Assembly (NCBI RefSeq): GCF_000193375.1
Contig: NC_015315.1
Coordinates: 814,622-878,621 of the forward strand
From: Thermoproteus uzoniensis 768-20
GTDB taxonomy: Archaea > Thermoproteota > Thermoprotei > Thermoproteales > Thermoproteaceae
DNA length: 64,000 bases
Direction: 5' to 3'
Both the position numbers and the translations under genes were made by a program. The notes beneath the pieces were generated by a model. It had not been told where the DNA came from, did not search any database, and saw nothing but the letters and a program-made list of their open reading frames with translations. This document shows, in pieces, positions 36,593 through 44,468 of this stretch (position 1 is the stretch's first letter; each line of letters starts with the position of its first letter).

Positions 36593-37675
36593 GTGTATTT
36601 CGACCCCAGGCCCAAGAGATCTCGGGAAGATCTCTACGACAGAGAGGCGGAGATCGAGGCGCTGAAGGCCATGAGGGCGCCCATGTCGTTGGTGTTGGGC
36701 CTCAGAAGAGCCGGGAAGTCCTCCGTGATCCTCGTCGCCTTGTCGGAGCTGGGGCACCCGTCGGTGTACGTGGACGCGAGGGAGTTCGAGGGAGAGCTGT
36801 ACATAGCCTATAAGGACCTGGCGCGGGCGCTCGGCGACGCCCTCTCTGCGCCGCTTAGGAGGTTCCCGAAACTCGCCGAGGCGTTGAGGACTGTGAGGGG
36901 GATATCCGTCGCGGGTCTGCGGGTCGAGCTGGAGTGGGGGAGAGAAAGGGCGGGCCTAGCCGACGTCTTGAAGGCGTTGGATAGATGGGCGGAGCGGGAG
37001 GGGGAGAAGGTAGTCGTGGCCCTAGACGAGGCCCAGGAGCTGAGCAAGTTGAGGGGCTACGACGTGCTCCCGGCGCTGGCGTACGCCTACGACAACCTCA
37101 AGAACATCTACTTCATACTCAGCGGGTCGGCCGCCGGCCTGATGGACAGATTCCTCAAGCTCCAAGACCCGCGGTCGCCTCTCTACGGGCGCTACCTCGA
37201 GCGCGTGGAGCTGAAGCCCTTCAGTAAGGAGAAGGCCGCGGACTTCCTGGCGCGGGGCTGTGAGCAGTACGGCGTGGATCCGCCCGACGTCGACGCGGTC
37301 TACGGAACCCTCGGCGGTTCTCCGGGCTGGCTCACCTACTTCGGCCACCTATACGTCCAGCTGAAGGACGTCGAGGAGGCGCTTAGGCGGACGGTCTCGT
37401 ACGCTGTCGGCCTAATAAGGCAAGAGTTCGAGAACTTCTTGAGGGGGAGGGAAGCCGCCGAGAGGAGATACCGCGCCGTCATGGAGATGGCGGCAGGTTG
37501 CGCCGCCTGGAGCGAGGTCAAGAGGGGGCTGGAGGCCAGAGAGGGCCGCACCATAAACGACGCGGAGGTGACCAAGCTGTTGAGGAACCTCGTGGACTAC
37601 TCCTTCCTCGAGAGGCGGGGCGACCTCTACTGCCCTGCAGATCCCCTGATAGCGAGGGCCTTTCGACCGAGGTAG
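36593..37675 (+). CDS. Archaeal-type AAA+ ATPase (ATPase domain predominantly from Archaea)
   Basis: The 360-residue STAND/AAA-like ATPase starts FDPRPKRSREDLYDRE, typical of this archaeal family. Walker A is GLRRAGKSS near 42-50 and Walker B is VVALDEAQEL near 143. A winged-helix region is expected at 285-355. Members are abundant in hyperthermophiles; they are often linked to defence or mobile elements, but the function is unknown. The GTG start directly follows the tandem repeat. Confidence 0.82.
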   Translation: MYFDPRPKRSREDLYDREAEIEALKAMRAPMSLVLGLRRAGKSSVILVALSELGHPSVYVDAREFEGELYIAYKDLARALGDALSAPLRRFPKLAEALRTVRGISVAGLRVELEWGRERAGLADVLKALDRWAEREGEKVVVALDEAQELSKLRGYDVLPALAYAYDNLKNIYFILSGSAAGLMDRFLKLQDPRSPLYGRYLERVELKPFSKEKAADFLARGCEQYGVDPPDVDAVYGTLGGSPGWLTYFGHLYVQLKDVEEALRRTVSYAVGLIRQEFENFLRGREAAERRYRAVMEMAAGCAAWSEVKRGLEAREGRTINDAEVTKLLRNLVDYSFLERRGDLYCPADPLIARAFRPR

Positions 37676-37801
37676 ACAGCAGACGTGAGCCGCCGCTAGA
37701 AATCCACGGCCGCGCTGGCCGAAAAAAGTTTGACAAGGCAGATACCATGCAAATTATACACAATTAATAAGGTATTTTTGAGGCGGAGATAGGGGTTTCG
37801 C

Positions 37802-39175
37802 ATGGCGGCGGTGCCCGTGTTCCAGACCGCGCCGTGGGTCGTCGGTCTGTTCTACGCCGCGCTGGGATTCGCCTTCGGAGTGTTGGCCGAGAGGACTAAC
37901 TACTGTGTCGTGATAGCTACCCACCAAGTCATGGGCGTGAGGTACAGCAGAATCTACGAGATGATCTTGGTAGGGGTGGCTCTCTCGGCGTTGCTCACCG
38001 GCGTCTTGGTGGCCTCCGGCGCGGTTCCGGCCGTGGACGCTTACGCGTATATGCCCGGCGCCGGCTGGTACACGGTATTGGGCAGCTTCATATTCGGCTT
38101 CGGCATAATGTTGGGCCAGGGCTGTATGGTCGGCATGTTGTGGAAGAGCGGGCAGGGCTACGTCGTCAACTGGCTCGAGATACTCGGCATGATGGTGGGC
38201 ACTATAATCTTCTCCTTCCCCATATACGCCGGCTTGAACCTCGGCGTTTGGTGGCACACCACAAACAGCCTAAGCATAGCCGACGGATCGCCGGCTAACT
38301 ACGTCCCCTATCTTCTATCCGGCGCCCTTCCGTTGAGGGCCGCCGCGCTGTTGGCCGGCGTCCTCTTCTTCGCCGGCGTAATGTTCGTCGTGTGGCGGTT
38401 GCGGAGGAATAGGCTGGAGTTCGAGGGGCGGGAGGACCTCAAGAAGTCGCCGTTGCTCTACGGAGTTCTGTTCGGGCTCTTTATGGTGGCCTCGTTCGTC
38501 TTCCTGGCGGGCCGCGGCTTCAACTACCTCGGCGTGACGACGCCGGTAGGCCTCCTGGCAGAATACGCCGTGGCGCCCTTCGGCGAGCCCTCCATGCCGA
38601 AGAACTGGTTCCAGTCGGTGCCTGTCCTCAACCCGTTCACCTTCTTCGTCTTGATGGTGGTCGCCGGCGCCGCCGTGGCCTCCATAGTGAGGGGCACCTT
38701 CTCCATAAAGCTCCCGCCGCCCGGCACCAACAGAGCCGCCGAGCTCGGCCTCGCGTTTGTCGGAGGAGTGATATTGGCCATAGGCGCCAGGATGGCGCAA
38801 GGCTGTAGCGTGGGGGGCTTCTGGAGCGGCTTGGCCGGCCTCTCGCTCTTCGGCCTGCTCTTCACTCTGGGCTTCATACCGGGGACGATAGCCGGCTACT
38901 ACGCGTATGTCTTCCTCAGCTCCAGAGCTGCGAGGAAAGCCGGCGAGCCTAGGCTGAGGATAAACCTCGAGCCCCGTAAGGCAGGCGCGGCGTTCGCCGC
39001 CGTGTGGGGGCTGGTGCTGATAGGCGTGGGGCTCTACGCGATGCGTTACGGGCCGCTTATGTCTAAGGCTATGCCCCCCGCCGTCGCCTTGCAGTACGGC
39101 TATGTCCTAATAGGCGCGGGGATCTTCGTAGCCCTTGCGGGCGCCGTCGCGGCGGCGCTGAGGCGTAGGAAATAG
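37802..39175 (+). CDS. YeeE/YedE-family sulfur-compound transporter
   Basis: The 457-residue membrane protein is made of two homologous halves. Each has the family's cysteine signature: RTNYCVV near 37 and GQGCMVG near 103 in the first, AQGCSVGGFWSG near 330 in the second. This family takes up thiosulfate or other sulfur compounds. Ten or more hydrophobic helices are visible. It fits a sulfur-dependent anaerobe. ATTAATAAGG upstream may serve as promoter. No TusA or sulfur enzyme is directly adjacent. Confidence 0.85.
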   Translation: MAAVPVFQTAPWVVGLFYAALGFAFGVLAERTNYCVVIATHQVMGVRYSRIYEMILVGVALSALLTGVLVASGAVPAVDAYAYMPGAGWYTVLGSFIFGFGIMLGQGCMVGMLWKSGQGYVVNWLEILGMMVGTIIFSFPIYAGLNLGVWWHTTNSLSIADGSPANYVPYLLSGALPLRAAALLAGVLFFAGVMFVVWRLRRNRLEFEGREDLKKSPLLYGVLFGLFMVASFVFLAGRGFNYLGVTTPVGLLAEYAVAPFGEPSMPKNWFQSVPVLNPFTFFVLMVVAGAAVASIVRGTFSIKLPPPGTNRAAELGLAFVGGVILAIGARMAQGCSVGGFWSGLAGLSLFGLLFTLGFIPGTIAGYYAYVFLSSRAARKAGEPRLRINLEPRKAGAAFAAVWGLVLIGVGLYAMRYGPLMSKAMPPAVALQYGYVLIGAGIFVALAGAVAAALRRRK

Positions 39176-39204
39176 AATAAAGTTTTTATCTAGTTTTTAT
39201 CCAC

Positions 39205-39855
39205 ATGGCGCAGCTCGACAAGGAGGCGAACAAGCCCTTCGTGTTCAAGTCCGCCTACTACCTATCGCTTTACACCAAGATAAGGGCGAGGAACTTGAGA
39301 GAGCTCGTCGACGGCGTCAAGAAGGCGGATGCCGGCGCTTTGTTCCACCACGTGTTCCACACAGTCTTCGCCAAACATAGGTTGCATCCATACTACACCA
39401 ACGACTTCGCGGCGTGGGTCGGCGAGGAGCTGAACGACGAGGATCTGGCCATAGAGCTGTCGAGCATATCCGGCGCCGAGCCCGCGACGGTCGAGGATAT
39501 AAGGAAGGAGCTCCTCGCTGTCCTCGAGCCAAGGGCCGACGAGAGGCCGGCCAGGAGGGAGTTCGTCTTCGTCAGCATGGTCCCCATAGTCTACGAGACG
39601 GACCTCAAGGCGAGGACCCTCGCCGAGTTTCTGGACGCGGTGGGGGCTGCGCCCGCGGAGTCCGTGGCCTACCACTTCGTCACCAGGAGGGTGCTGGACG
39701 GGACAGGGCGCAACGACTTCTCCACGTGGCTCGAGGCCGAGTTCGGCCTCTCCGAGGCCGCGGCGGCCCTATCGAGGATAGACCCGTTGATATTCAACAA
39801 CGAGGAGGAGCTGAAGTCCGAGGTGATAAGAGTCCTCGAGCGGGAGTTGCTATGA
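39205..39855 (+). CDS. DUF5752 family protein coupled to trehalose synthase
   Basis: The 216-residue soluble protein is built from two similar halves. The first has ALFHHVFHTVFAKHRLHP...NDFAAWVGEEL and the second has SVAYHFVTRRVLDGTGRNDFSTWLEAEF. Proteins of this family are encoded next to TreT-type trehalose synthases in archaea and bacteria; the biochemical role is not established. The stop overlaps the treT ATG (ATGA). T-rich AGTTTTTATC tracts upstream serve as terminator of the preceding gene and probable promoter. Confidence 0.8.
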   Translation: MAQLDKEANKPFVFKSAYYLSLYTKIRARNLRELVDGVKKADAGALFHHVFHTVFAKHRLHPYYTNDFAAWVGEELNDEDLAIELSSISGAEPATVEDIRKELLAVLEPRADERPARREFVFVSMVPIVYETDLKARTLAEFLDAVGAAPAESVAYHFVTRRVLDGTGRNDFSTWLEAEFGLSEAAAALSRIDPLIFNNEEELKSEVIRVLERELL

Positions 39856-41057
39856 TCGAGCGCTACGTCGAGTTCGTAGGGGAGCACGAGATAGACGCCA
39901 TATTCAAATACGCCGAGAAGTTGAAGGACCTCTCCATACTGCACGTGAACTCGACGGCTGCCGGCGGCGGCGTCGCCGAGATACTGCACAGGCTGGTGCC
40001 TCTGATGAGGGAGCTGGGGCTCAACGCCGAGTGGAAAGTGATACGGGGGAGCCAAGACTTCTTCACCGTCACTAAGTCCTTCCACAACGCCCTCCAGACG
40101 GGGAAGGGCGAGATACCCGACGAGTACTTCAAGATATACGACGAGTGGCAGGAAATAAACGCCGGCGAGATACCGCTGGACTACGACGTCGTCTTCATAC
40201 ACGACCCCCAGCCCGCCGGCTTGGTCAAGTACAGGAAGAAGGGGACGTGGATATGGCGTTGCCACATAGACATAAGCAATCCACACCCCAAGGTCTGGGG
40301 CTTCCTGCGGGGCTACATATCCAAGTACGACGGCATGATAGTGTCCATACCCGAGTTCGCCAGAGACGACCTGGACATCCCCCAGATAGCGATCCCGCCG
40401 TCTATAGACCCACTGAGCCCTAAGAACATGCCTCTGCCCCAGACGACCGTGGACAGAATAGTCGACAAGTTCGGCGTGGATAGGGAGAGGCCCATAATTC
40501 TGCAGGTCTCCAGATACGACAGGGCCAAAGACCCCGTAGGCGTCATAGAGTCCTTCAGGCTGGCGAAGCGCCACGTGCCCGACGCCCAGCTGGTCTACCT
40601 CGGGAGCCCCGCCACCGACGACCCGGAGGGCGAGGTGGTCTACCGCGAGACTGTCGAGGCGGCTCGCGGCGAGAAGGACGTGCACCTCCTCATGTTGCCC
40701 CCCAACAGCCACGTGGAGGTTAACGCGTTCCAGAGGGCGGCCACCGTGGTGATGCAGAAGTCTATAAAGGAGGGCTTCGGCCTCACGGTCAGCGAGGCTC
40801 TCTGGAAGCGCAAGCCCGTCATAGGCGGCAACACGGGCGGCATAAGGATACAGGTGATAAACGGCGTCACGGGCTTCTTGGTGGACAGCCCCAAGGCCGC
40901 CGCCTACTACCTCGTCTACCTCCTCAAGAACAAAAAGGTGAGGGAGGAGATGGGGGAGGCCGGCCGCGACCACGTCAGGAGGAACTTCTTGATAACGCAA
41001 CAGCTGAGGCGCTATTTAATGGCCATACTCTACCTCACCAAACGCCACGCCTCCTGA
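39852..41057 (+). CDS. treT: Trehalose glycosyltransferring synthase (GT4)
   Basis: The 401-residue GT-B glycosyltransferase has HVNSTAAGGGVAEILHRLVP near 29-48, the hallmark of TreT, VSRYDRAKDP in the middle and SIKEGFGLTVSEALW near 310 as the nucleotide-sugar site. It makes trehalose from a nucleoside-diphosphate glucose and glucose; the Thermoproteus tenax enzyme is reported to work mainly in the synthesis direction. The ATG at 39852 is fixed by the ATGA overlap; a longer upstream frame only shadows the DUF5752 gene. Confidence 0.93.
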   Translation: MIERYVEFVGEHEIDAIFKYAEKLKDLSILHVNSTAAGGGVAEILHRLVPLMRELGLNAEWKVIRGSQDFFTVTKSFHNALQTGKGEIPDEYFKIYDEWQEINAGEIPLDYDVVFIHDPQPAGLVKYRKKGTWIWRCHIDISNPHPKVWGFLRGYISKYDGMIVSIPEFARDDLDIPQIAIPPSIDPLSPKNMPLPQTTVDRIVDKFGVDRERPIILQVSRYDRAKDPVGVIESFRLAKRHVPDAQLVYLGSPATDDPEGEVVYRETVEAARGEKDVHLLMLPPNSHVEVNAFQRAATVVMQKSIKEGFGLTVSEALWKRKPVIGGNTGGIRIQVINGVTGFLVDSPKAAAYYLVYLLKNKKVREEMGEAGRDHVRRNFLITQQLRRYLMAILYLTKRHAS

Positions 41058-41090
41058 CCGCGTCTATATTTTTCCCCGGGCCGCCACATC

Positions 41091-41507
41091 TTGGTGGACG
41101 TCAAGGAGTACGAGCGCTGGATGGCCATGGCGAGGCGCACCCTCGGCTCAGCCGAGGCCGACGCGGCGCGCGGCGACTACAACTGGGCTTGTTTCAAGGC
41201 CCACCAGGCCGCCGAATTCGCGCTGGAGGCGCTGCTCTACGGAGTGGGGCGGCCCGCCGGAGGGCGTTCGTCGACCCATCTAGCCGCGGAGGTCGGGCGG
41301 CTCGCCGCCGTCGGCGAGGATATCCTGGAGCTCTGCAGGCTTCTGGACAAGTTCTACATCCCGACTCGATACGTAGATGCTTGGAGCGAGGGGGCGCCGT
41401 ACGAATACTTCTCGCGGTCTGACGCCGAGGCCGCCGTAAAGGCCGCCCGTTCTATAATCGGATTCGTCGAGGAGATATGGAGATCTATAGGTGGAGGGAG
41501 GGTCTGA
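41091..41507 (+). CDS. HEPN-domain protein (partner of a minimal nucleotidyltransferase)
   Basis: The 138-residue, all-helical protein has the HEPN pattern NWACFKAHQAAEFALEALL near 27-45. In HEPN/MNT modules this partner can be a ribonuclease toxin, but I do not see a clear R-x4-6-H catalytic motif. The start is TTG at 41091 (or GTG at 41094), with TCTATATTTT centred about 24 nt upstream. It overlaps the MNT gene by 31 nt. Confidence 0.82.
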   Translation: MVDVKEYERWMAMARRTLGSAEADAARGDYNWACFKAHQAAEFALEALLYGVGRPAGGRSSTHLAAEVGRLAAVGEDILELCRLLDKFYIPTRYVDAWSEGAPYEYFSRSDAEAAVKAARSIIGFVEEIWRSIGGGRV

Positions 41508-41845
41508 GGAGGAGGGCTCTGGAGCTGGCCGAAGCCGTGGCGTCGGCCGTCGACGGCACAGTGCTCCTCATCGGGTCCTACGCGAGGGGCGACCTCGCCG
41601 AGGATAGCGACGTGGACGTCCTAGTCGTGGGGCGGTTCACGGAGCCTCCGCATAGACGGCTCCTCGGCCTAAAGACCCCGCCCGGGGTCGAGGTGGTGCC
41701 TCTGACGGTCGAGGAGGCGCTGAGGGCCGCCGAGAGGTGCTACCCCGTAGCCCACGACATCGCCCTCGGGATTGTCCTCAAGGACGGGCTGGGGATAGCC
41801 CAGAGGCTGGTCGAGCTGAGCAGGAGATGCGCCGAAGGGCGCTAG
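41477..41845 (+). CDS. MNT-domain nucleotidyltransferase
   Basis: The 122-residue minimal nucleotidyltransferase has the catalytic pattern GSYARGDLAEDSDVDVLVVG near 33-52 (GS...D-x-D). In toxin-antitoxin systems such proteins AMPylate and silence the HEPN partner. The two genes overlap and share one promoter, so they form one module. There is no other toxin-antitoxin pair in the window. Confidence 0.85.
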   Translation: MEIYRWREGLRRRALELAEAVASAVDGTVLLIGSYARGDLAEDSDVDVLVVGRFTEPPHRRLLGLKTPPGVEVVPLTVEEALRAAERCYPVAHDIALGIVLKDGLGIAQRLVELSRRCAEGR

Positions 41846-42088
41846 GCCGCGGAGAGGCCCGTCGATTATGCCTAGCCACGAGGCGGGGCCCCCGCCCCTA
41901 TCCGCCAGCCCCTCCCGGCGAAGGCCCTCCTGAGCCAAGTCGGGGGCGAGGCTGGGCACGACTACGTCAATCGGCGACCCACGGCCTTCGAGAGGCAGGC
42001 GGATAGGCCATTCTCTATAGAGCCTTCCGTCGTTGCTGAGATCATAGATCTCCATTCTCCCAAATAAGCCTCGGCGCCCTCCCGCCAT
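41669..42088 (-). CDS. Possible small gene antisense to the MNT gene (weak)
   Basis: The 270-nt stretch between the MNT gene and the MFS gene holds no clear gene. One frame from ATG 42088 encodes 139 residues, of which about the first 81 lie in this gap and look protein-like (LYREWPIRLPLEG, then VVVPSLAPDLAQEGLRREG). The rest is antisense to the MNT gene. A TATA-like GCTATATC lies about 25 nt upstream. It may be a decayed or unrecognised gene, or chance. Confidence 0.25.
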   Translation of the reverse strand: MAGGRRGLFGRMEIYDLSNDGRLYREWPIRLPLEGRGSPIDVVVPSLAPDLAQEGLRREGLADRGGGPASWLGIIDGPLRGLAPFGASPAQLDQPLGYPQPVLEDNPEGDVVGYGVAPLGGPQRLLDRQRHHLDPGRGL

Positions 42089-42115
42089 CCATGACTGCTA
42101 CAAAAGGCGATATAG

Positions 42116-43669
42116 CTAGGTACTTGGCCTCCCGGCGGCCGCGCCTCCCGTAGCGGCTTCAGCGTGCCGAGGGGCGCTCGCCTCGACGATCGGGGCCTTA
42201 GGCGGCTTGATCGGGGCCGGCCCGCGCGGGTTGGGGGCGCCGGTGAACACCTCGCGGGCTAGCGCTATGGGTATAAGCGACAGGAGGAACATGGCGGTGG
42301 CTATGTCGAAGTTCATGGAGTAGGCGATCCGCGAGGGGACTGTGAAGAAGGCGGTGAATCCGCCCAAGGAGTAGTAGGCCGTAGTGGCGAACGTGGTCAG
42401 GACCGTGCCGGCCACGGCGGGGGCTATGGCGGAGCCGAAGTTTCTGAAGACCGTGTTGAGGCCCGTCGCGGCGCCCAACCTGTTTCTGGGCACCGAGAAC
42501 GTCAAGAGGTTTATCAGAGATACGTTGAGGAGGGCGAGGCCGAGGAAGCCGAGGGACATATAGCCTATCAGGCGCCAGACGCCCGAGTAGGCGTAGGCGG
42601 AGGCCAGCTGGAACCCGGCGACTGCCAGCGCCACGCCCGCCACGGACATCCTCTTGGCGCCGACCCTCCAGAGGAGCCTCCCGGCGATTGGGGCGCCTAT
42701 TATCTGGACCACCGCCATGGGGGTTATGTAGAGGCCCGTCTGGAGTATCGTCATGCCGTAGCCGTAGGGCGGAGGCATCTCGAAGAGGTAGGAGAGGTTC
42801 TGGCTACTCATCTGGAAGGCGTACGCCACCATGAGTATGGCGACGGTGGCCGCCGCCACGTTTCTGTTGAGTATGTCGCGGGGTATGAAGGGCTCCTCGG
42901 CGGTCATCTCCTGCGCTGCGAAGGCCGCGCCCGAGGCCGCCGCGAGGGCGAAGAGGGAGAGGGTCTGGCCGGAGGCCCAGCCCCAGTTGGGCGCCTCCGA
43001 CACCGCCACGAGGAGCGAGGAGGCGGCGAGGGCGAAGAGCCCTATCCCGAGGTAGTCTATGCGCCTCGGCGTCCTGTATCTGCTCTCCCTTATGTAGGTC
43101 CCTATGAGGACGGTCATTAAGACGGCGAGCGGCGTCACGGTGTGGTACGTCGCGCGCCAGCCGAAGGTCTGGCTTATGTAGGCGCCCAGCGGGAGGGCCA
43201 CTATTATGCCGACGCCGAACATGGCGCTGACTATGCCCTGCGCCGTGGGCACCATCTCCGGCGGGAACTCCTCCCTTATGAGGGAGAAGGCCAGGGGGAA
43301 CATGGCCATCCCCAGGCCTTGGAGAGCCCTTGCGAGGAGGAGAAGCGGGAAGGTGGGGGCATAGCCCGTGAAGGTCACCGCCACCGAGTATATGGAGAGG
43401 ACCAGGACCAACATGCGCTTTTTGCCGAATATATCGCCGAGGCTACCGAAAAGCGCGGCGCTGATCGTGCCGACTATGAGGTATATGGTGAGGATCCACG
43501 AGGCCTCGGCTGGGGTCACGTTGAACTCTTCCTGTATCTTGGGGAGAGAGGGCACCAACATGGCCTCGGTGTACATCACCACGAGCGCCACCGAGCCGAG
43601 GATAGGCGCGGCCCTCCACGCGTACCTCACGTCGTACCTCTCGCCGGAGCCCGATATATCGAAAGCCAC
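42116..43669 (-). CDS. Major facilitator superfamily transporter (DHA2-like, 14 helices)
   Basis: The 517-residue protein has about 14 hydrophobic helices and the MFS motif GSLGDIFGKKRML in the loop after helix 2. It probably exports drugs or metabolites using a proton gradient. The start is set at GTG 43669 (MAFDISGSG) because a strong TATA box (43689-43697) is centred 24 nt upstream. An ATG 15 codons earlier would begin upstream of that box. The C-terminal tail of about 40 residues is rich in Pro and Ala. Confidence 0.87.
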   Translation of the reverse strand: MAFDISGSGERYDVRYAWRAAPILGSVALVVMYTEAMLVPSLPKIQEEFNVTPAEASWILTIYLIVGTISAALFGSLGDIFGKKRMLVLVLSIYSVAVTFTGYAPTFPLLLLARALQGLGMAMFPLAFSLIREEFPPEMVPTAQGIVSAMFGVGIIVALPLGAYISQTFGWRATYHTVTPLAVLMTVLIGTYIRESRYRTPRRIDYLGIGLFALAASSLLVAVSEAPNWGWASGQTLSLFALAAASGAAFAAQEMTAEEPFIPRDILNRNVAAATVAILMVAYAFQMSSQNLSYLFEMPPPYGYGMTILQTGLYITPMAVVQIIGAPIAGRLLWRVGAKRMSVAGVALAVAGFQLASAYAYSGVWRLIGYMSLGFLGLALLNVSLINLLTFSVPRNRLGAATGLNTVFRNFGSAIAPAVAGTVLTTFATTAYYSLGGFTAFFTVPSRIAYSMNFDIATAMFLLSLIPIALAREVFTGAPNPRGPAPIKPPKAPIVEASAPRHAEAATGGAAAGRPST

Positions 43670-43688
43670 GCCCCTCGGCGAAAGGGCA

Positions 43689-43697
43689 TTTATATAC
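43689..43697 (-). promoter_or_regulatory. TATA box of the MFS transporter gene
   Basis: The minus strand reads GTATATAAA, centred 24 nt before GTG 43669. Confidence 0.6.
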
Positions 43698-43785
43698 TTT
43701 TCCCTCTCCCGCACAACCCGCCGGGGAAGACCGCGGCCTGCTGGCGGAGACCGGAACGCATAAATAGGGCTGGCCGAGCATGGGC

Positions 43786-44316
43786 ATGGAGCCCGAGATA
43801 GCTAAGTTGCTGGCCGGCGTAGGCGCCATACTCGCCGCGATCAGCCCTGTGAACCGCATTGTGGGCATAGTCGGCGTCGTGCTGTTCCTCGTCGGCGCGA
43901 TCTCGCTGGCCGACTTCTACGGCGACCAGAACATGAGAAACGACGCGATCTACTGGTTCATCTTCATATTCATCGGCCTCGTCGCGCTTATGATAGGCGC
44001 AGTGGCCGGCGCCTTCTCGCTACCAGCCCTATTTACAGGCCATCTGCTGGCCGGCGGCTTCGGCCTAGCCGCCTTCATAGCGACGCTGGTCATCGCGTGG
44101 ATACTCTTCGTCGTATCGGCCCGGAGGTTCAGGAACATGATGTCCTCCATGGCCGGGAGATCCGGCGAGAATCTGTTCCAGACGGCGGGATCCCTCTACT
44201 ACTGGGGCGCGGTGCTCACCATTATACTCGTCGGCTTTATACTGATCGCAATAGCCTTCATCCTAGCCGGCATCGCCTTCCTCGTCATGAAGACGCCGAC
44301 GAAGACACAGACATAG
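43786..44316 (+). CDS. DUF996-like integral membrane protein
   Basis: The 176-residue protein has four to five hydrophobic helices and the DUF996 pattern: an N-terminal GVGAILAAISPVNRIVGIVGVVLFLVG-like stretch followed by ADFYGDQNMRNDAIYW. The role of this archaeal family is unknown. Two in-frame ATGs exist (43780 and 43786); the second is preferred because CATAAATA is centred 23.5 nt before it. It is divergent from the MFS gene. Confidence 0.75.
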   Translation: MEPEIAKLLAGVGAILAAISPVNRIVGIVGVVLFLVGAISLADFYGDQNMRNDAIYWFIFIFIGLVALMIGAVAGAFSLPALFTGHLLAGGFGLAAFIATLVIAWILFVVSARRFRNMMSSMAGRSGENLFQTAGSLYYWGAVLTIILVGFILIAIAFILAGIAFLVMKTPTKTQT

Positions 44317-44361
44317 AATCCGTTACTCCATTTTTATCCGATGAAAATAAAAATAATAAAC

Positions 44362-44379
44362 TTAGATATTTTTATCTAA
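44362..44379. promoter_or_regulatory. Perfect inverted repeat in the sugar-transporter upstream region
   Basis: TTAGATA-TTTT-TATCTAA has 7-nt arms and a 4-nt spacer. It lies about 90 nt upstream of the solute-binding protein gene in the AT-rich spacer 44317-44468. It could be an operator or a terminator hairpin of the preceding gene. Confidence 0.35.
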
Positions 44380-44468
44380 AATGAAAAATACTTTGGACTT
44401 ATTAATATGTTAATCTATATATATAGAAAGAAATGTAACGAATATAAGATAGATAAAATAACACTTAC

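Noticed and set aside
37676-37801. Possible promoter-linked RNA before the YeeE-type transporter gene
   Set aside because: Only an AT-rich spacer; no stable hairpin, C/D boxes or tRNA-like fold could be traced by eye.
42831-43055. Small plus-strand frame antisense to the MFS gene
   Set aside because: Falls inside a transmembrane-coding region and has Ala/Arg shadow composition.
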